Part shown: positions 62,393 through 64,000 of the stretch, piece after piece
Position numbering within the stretch: position 1 is the first letter of the stretch
Layout of the letters: each line of letters begins with the position of its first letter
Source of the DNA: Chloroflexia bacterium SDU3-3
GTDB lineage: Bacteria; Chloroflexota; Chloroflexia; Chloroflexales; Roseiflexaceae
Assembly (NCBI GenBank): GCA_009268125.1
Contig: WBOU01000006.1
Span: forward strand, 124,001-188,000
Direction: 5' to 3'
DNA: 64,000 nucleotides
Program-made: the position numbers and the translations under genes
Notes under the pieces: generated by a model
What the model was told of the DNA's origin: nothing
What the model saw: the letters and a program-made list of their open reading frames with translations, nothing else
Database searches by the model: none

Positions 62393-64000
62393 ATGCGACA
62401 GAACAGCTTCGATACCTATGAGATCGCCCAAGGCTATACCGCTGCGGGGTTAAGTGTCATCCCGATCCTGCGCGGCACCAAGGCCCCACATCCTGAGCTG
62501 CTGCCCAAAGAATGGGATGACGAGAAGCAGCAGCCCAGGGCCACATGGAAACCCTTCCAAGAGCGCCGCGCCTACCCCCAAGAGCTGAAGCGCTGGTTTA
62601 GCGGCACGGATGCGGGCATCGGCATCGTGGGCGGCGCGGTGAGCGGGGGCCTGGTGGTGATCGACCTGGAAAGCGTGGCCCTGGCCGACCAGTGGCGCGC
62701 GATCGCCGCCGACCTGGTGAGCGCCGATCTGCTCGACCGGCTGCCCGTGGTGGCCACCGGCAAGGGCAAGCATGTGTACTTCCGCATGCCCGACCCCATC
62801 GGCAACCGCAAACTGGCCAAGGTCGGCAAGACCATTTTGGCCGAGACACGCGGCGAGGGCGGCTATGTGCTGGCCCCGCCGTCTGTCCACCCCACCGGCG
62901 CAATTTACGAATGGTGCGCCGGAGACCCCGACGCCATCCCCATGCTCACGCTGGCCGAGGCCACCGCGCTGATCGACGCGGCGCGGGCCTTGGCCCCCAC
63001 CACCGAGCACCCCAACAGTCAGGGCGCGGCCACCGGCGACGGGCGCAGCGTGATCGACACCTTCAACCAGCGCCGCACGATTGCCGAGATCCTGACCGCC
63101 CACGGCTACCAGGCCGAGCGCGGCGGGCGCTTCATCCGCCCTGGCGGCGAGCGTTCGAGCGTGGTCATTCACGAGGGGCGCAGCACGCACTACAACCCCA
63201 CCGACACGCTCTACAGCGAGGCCCCAGGCGGTGGCTTGCATAGCCACTCGCCCTTTAGCGCGTGGTGCCAGCTGGCCCACGGCGGCGATCTCAAAACGGC
63301 CGTGCGGGCCGCTGCGGCGGAGCTGGGCATCAGCCGCCCGCCGCCCAGCCCTGCGGCGCTCTTGGAGCAAGGCAGGCGCTGGGGCGGGATGGAGCAGGAG
63401 AACACCAGTTGGCCCTACTTCCTGCACGAGGGCGGCATGTGGATGGAGCGCACCGACCGTGACGGCGGGCCAAAAGCGCCGCTGATGATGACCAACTGGA
63501 CGGCGCAGATCGTGGCCGAGGTCGCCCAGCACGATGGGGAAAACTGTACCGAGTTCTACCGCATCACGGCGCGCTGTGGGGCCAAGGCCCGCACGCTTGA
63601 GATGGAGTGCAGCGAGTACGAGGGCGAGGCCGCGCTGGGGCGGATCGTCGCTTCCCTGGGGGCAAAGGCGCGGGTCAACCCCGCCGCGCAGTCGCGCTAC
63701 ATCCTCGACGCGATCAAGAGCCTTTCCACCGACCTGACCGAACAGGTGATCCACAACCACACCGGCTGGGTCGACGGCCAATTTCTGCTGCAAAACGGCG
63801 CGGTGAGCGCGGCGGGCTGGCAGGGCGCGGCGGGCGACAGCCCCAACCGCGCCCACCTGCCGCAGCGGATCGAGCGCTACCGCCTGAACCCGCCCAGCGA
63901 CGCCAGCATGGTGGACGCCATGCGCCTGTTTGATGACCTGCTGCAGCTTGCGCCCAGCGCGGTGATGGTGCCCTTGGTCGGCGCGGTGCTGCTCTCGCCC
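62393..64000 (+). CDS. primase-polymerase (Prim-Pol) replication protein, 3' end beyond window
   Basis: The frame is open from 62393 to the window end (536 residues seen). The N-terminal AEP/Prim-Pol domain has the metal pair in GLVVIDLES (D91, E93), the nucleotide-binding H127 in TGKGKHVYF, and RGEGGYVLAPPSVHPTGAIYEW. A middle region (about 220-310) follows. The visible C-terminal part (SAVMVPLVGAVLLSP) resembles the start of a DUF927/helicase-like ATPase unit. Such proteins replicate plasmids, phages and integrative elements. ATG context is weak, but the preceding stop at 62387-62389 suggests coupling. Confidence 0.85.
   Translation, partial: MRQNSFDTYEIAQGYTAAGLSVIPILRGTKAPHPELLPKEWDDEKQQPRATWKPFQERRAYPQELKRWFSGTDAGIGIVGGAVSGGLVVIDLESVALADQWRAIAADLVSADLLDRLPVVATGKGKHVYFRMPDPIGNRKLAKVGKTILAETRGEGGYVLAPPSVHPTGAIYEWCAGDPDAIPMLTLAEATALIDAARALAPTTEHPNSQGAATGDGRSVIDTFNQRRTIAEILTAHGYQAERGGRFIRPGGERSSVVIHEGRSTHYNPTDTLYSEAPGGGLHSHSPFSAWCQLAHGGDLKTAVRAAAAELGISRPPPSPAALLEQGRRWGGMEQENTSWPYFLHEGGMWMERTDRDGGPKAPLMMTNWTAQIVAEVAQHDGENCTEFYRITARCGAKARTLEMECSEYEGEAALGRIVASLGAKARVNPAAQSRYILDAIKSLSTDLTEQVIHNHTGWVDGQFLLQNGAVSAAGWQGAAGDSPNRAHLPQRIERYRLNPPSDASMVDAMRLFDDLLQLAPSAVMVPLVGAVLLSP

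Overview
The window is about 64 kb of high-GC bacterial chromosome. Family content and arrangement suggest Chloroflexota, class Chloroflexia: a T-box-controlled tautomerase-trpS pair, a CpaF-type ATPase beside an AAA ATPase, a DHH/CBS/tRNA nucleotidyltransferase fusion, MeaB with a free B12-binding mutase subunit, and dispersed 'caccacgaag' repeats. The assignment is inferred from memory of such genomes and not proven by a marker gene.

Left edge (1-3645). This is the end of an AT-rich, Tn7/Mu-like transposon. It carries the 3' part of an unknown gene, a DDE transposase (TnsB/TniA type) and an AAA ATPase (TnsC/TniB type). A perfect palindromic terminator and three 22-23 bp direct repeats follow, ending in a plausible ...ACA terminus 25 bp short of the 3' end of a tRNA-Arg(TCG).

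3.6-7.4 kb. An MFS transporter, a Crp/Fnr regulator and a small membrane-anchored repeat protein lie between two inverted copies of a composite intergenic repeat of about 200 bp.

7.4-15.7 kb. This is a dispersed tryptophan locus. A canonical promoter and a Trp-specific T-box riboswitch precede a tautomerase-family gene and trpS. trpE follows, and trpG-trpD come after an interposed, oppositely oriented operon for secretion. That operon holds a small secreted protein, a SipW/ER-type signal peptidase fusion and an RTX-like secreted protein.

16-22.7 kb. A GalU-like nucleotidyltransferase is followed by a 1107-residue protein joining a GHMP sugar-kinase-like region to a UDPGP-type pyrophosphorylase. 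A fusion of two cyclic-nucleotide-binding domains with a multi-cluster ferredoxin, and then comF, follow.

22.7-30.3 kb (minus strand). A CpaF-like ATPase, an AAA ATPase, two accessory proteins, a CPBP protease, miaB and an acidic His/Asp-rich protein.

30.5-35 kb (plus strand). A PDZ membrane protein and partner, then tyrA with a B12-binding mutase subunit and meaB, then an HD-domain protein.

35-44.9 kb (minus strand). A PBP2-like transpeptidase, an S41 protease, hisB and an AI-2E-family permease form one tight run. A degenerate sensor kinase, two tandem copies of a tRNA-Leu(CAG)/tRNA-Gln(CTG) pair under one strong promoter, a sigma-factor-like protein, a Crp-family regulator and a membrane protein follow.

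45-54 kb. An EEP phosphatase, an orphan ABC ATPase, the tRNA nucleotidyltransferase fusion and an M20 peptidase. Then comes a three-gene operon (PstS-like lipoprotein, hybrid-free histidine kinase, CheY-like receiver) behind four 11-bp-spaced Pho-box-like repeats.

54-61.3 kb. An RND efflux pair diverges from a TetR regulator, with an operator candidate lying inside the pump promoter. Endonuclease V follows, then a small membrane protein and a MerR regulator that share the same dyad motif.

Right edge (61.4-64 kb). A 23-nt 3' fragment of a tRNA-Pro with its old terminator marks the left junction of a second integrated element. Inside it are two small unknown genes and a primase-polymerase replication protein that runs off the window.
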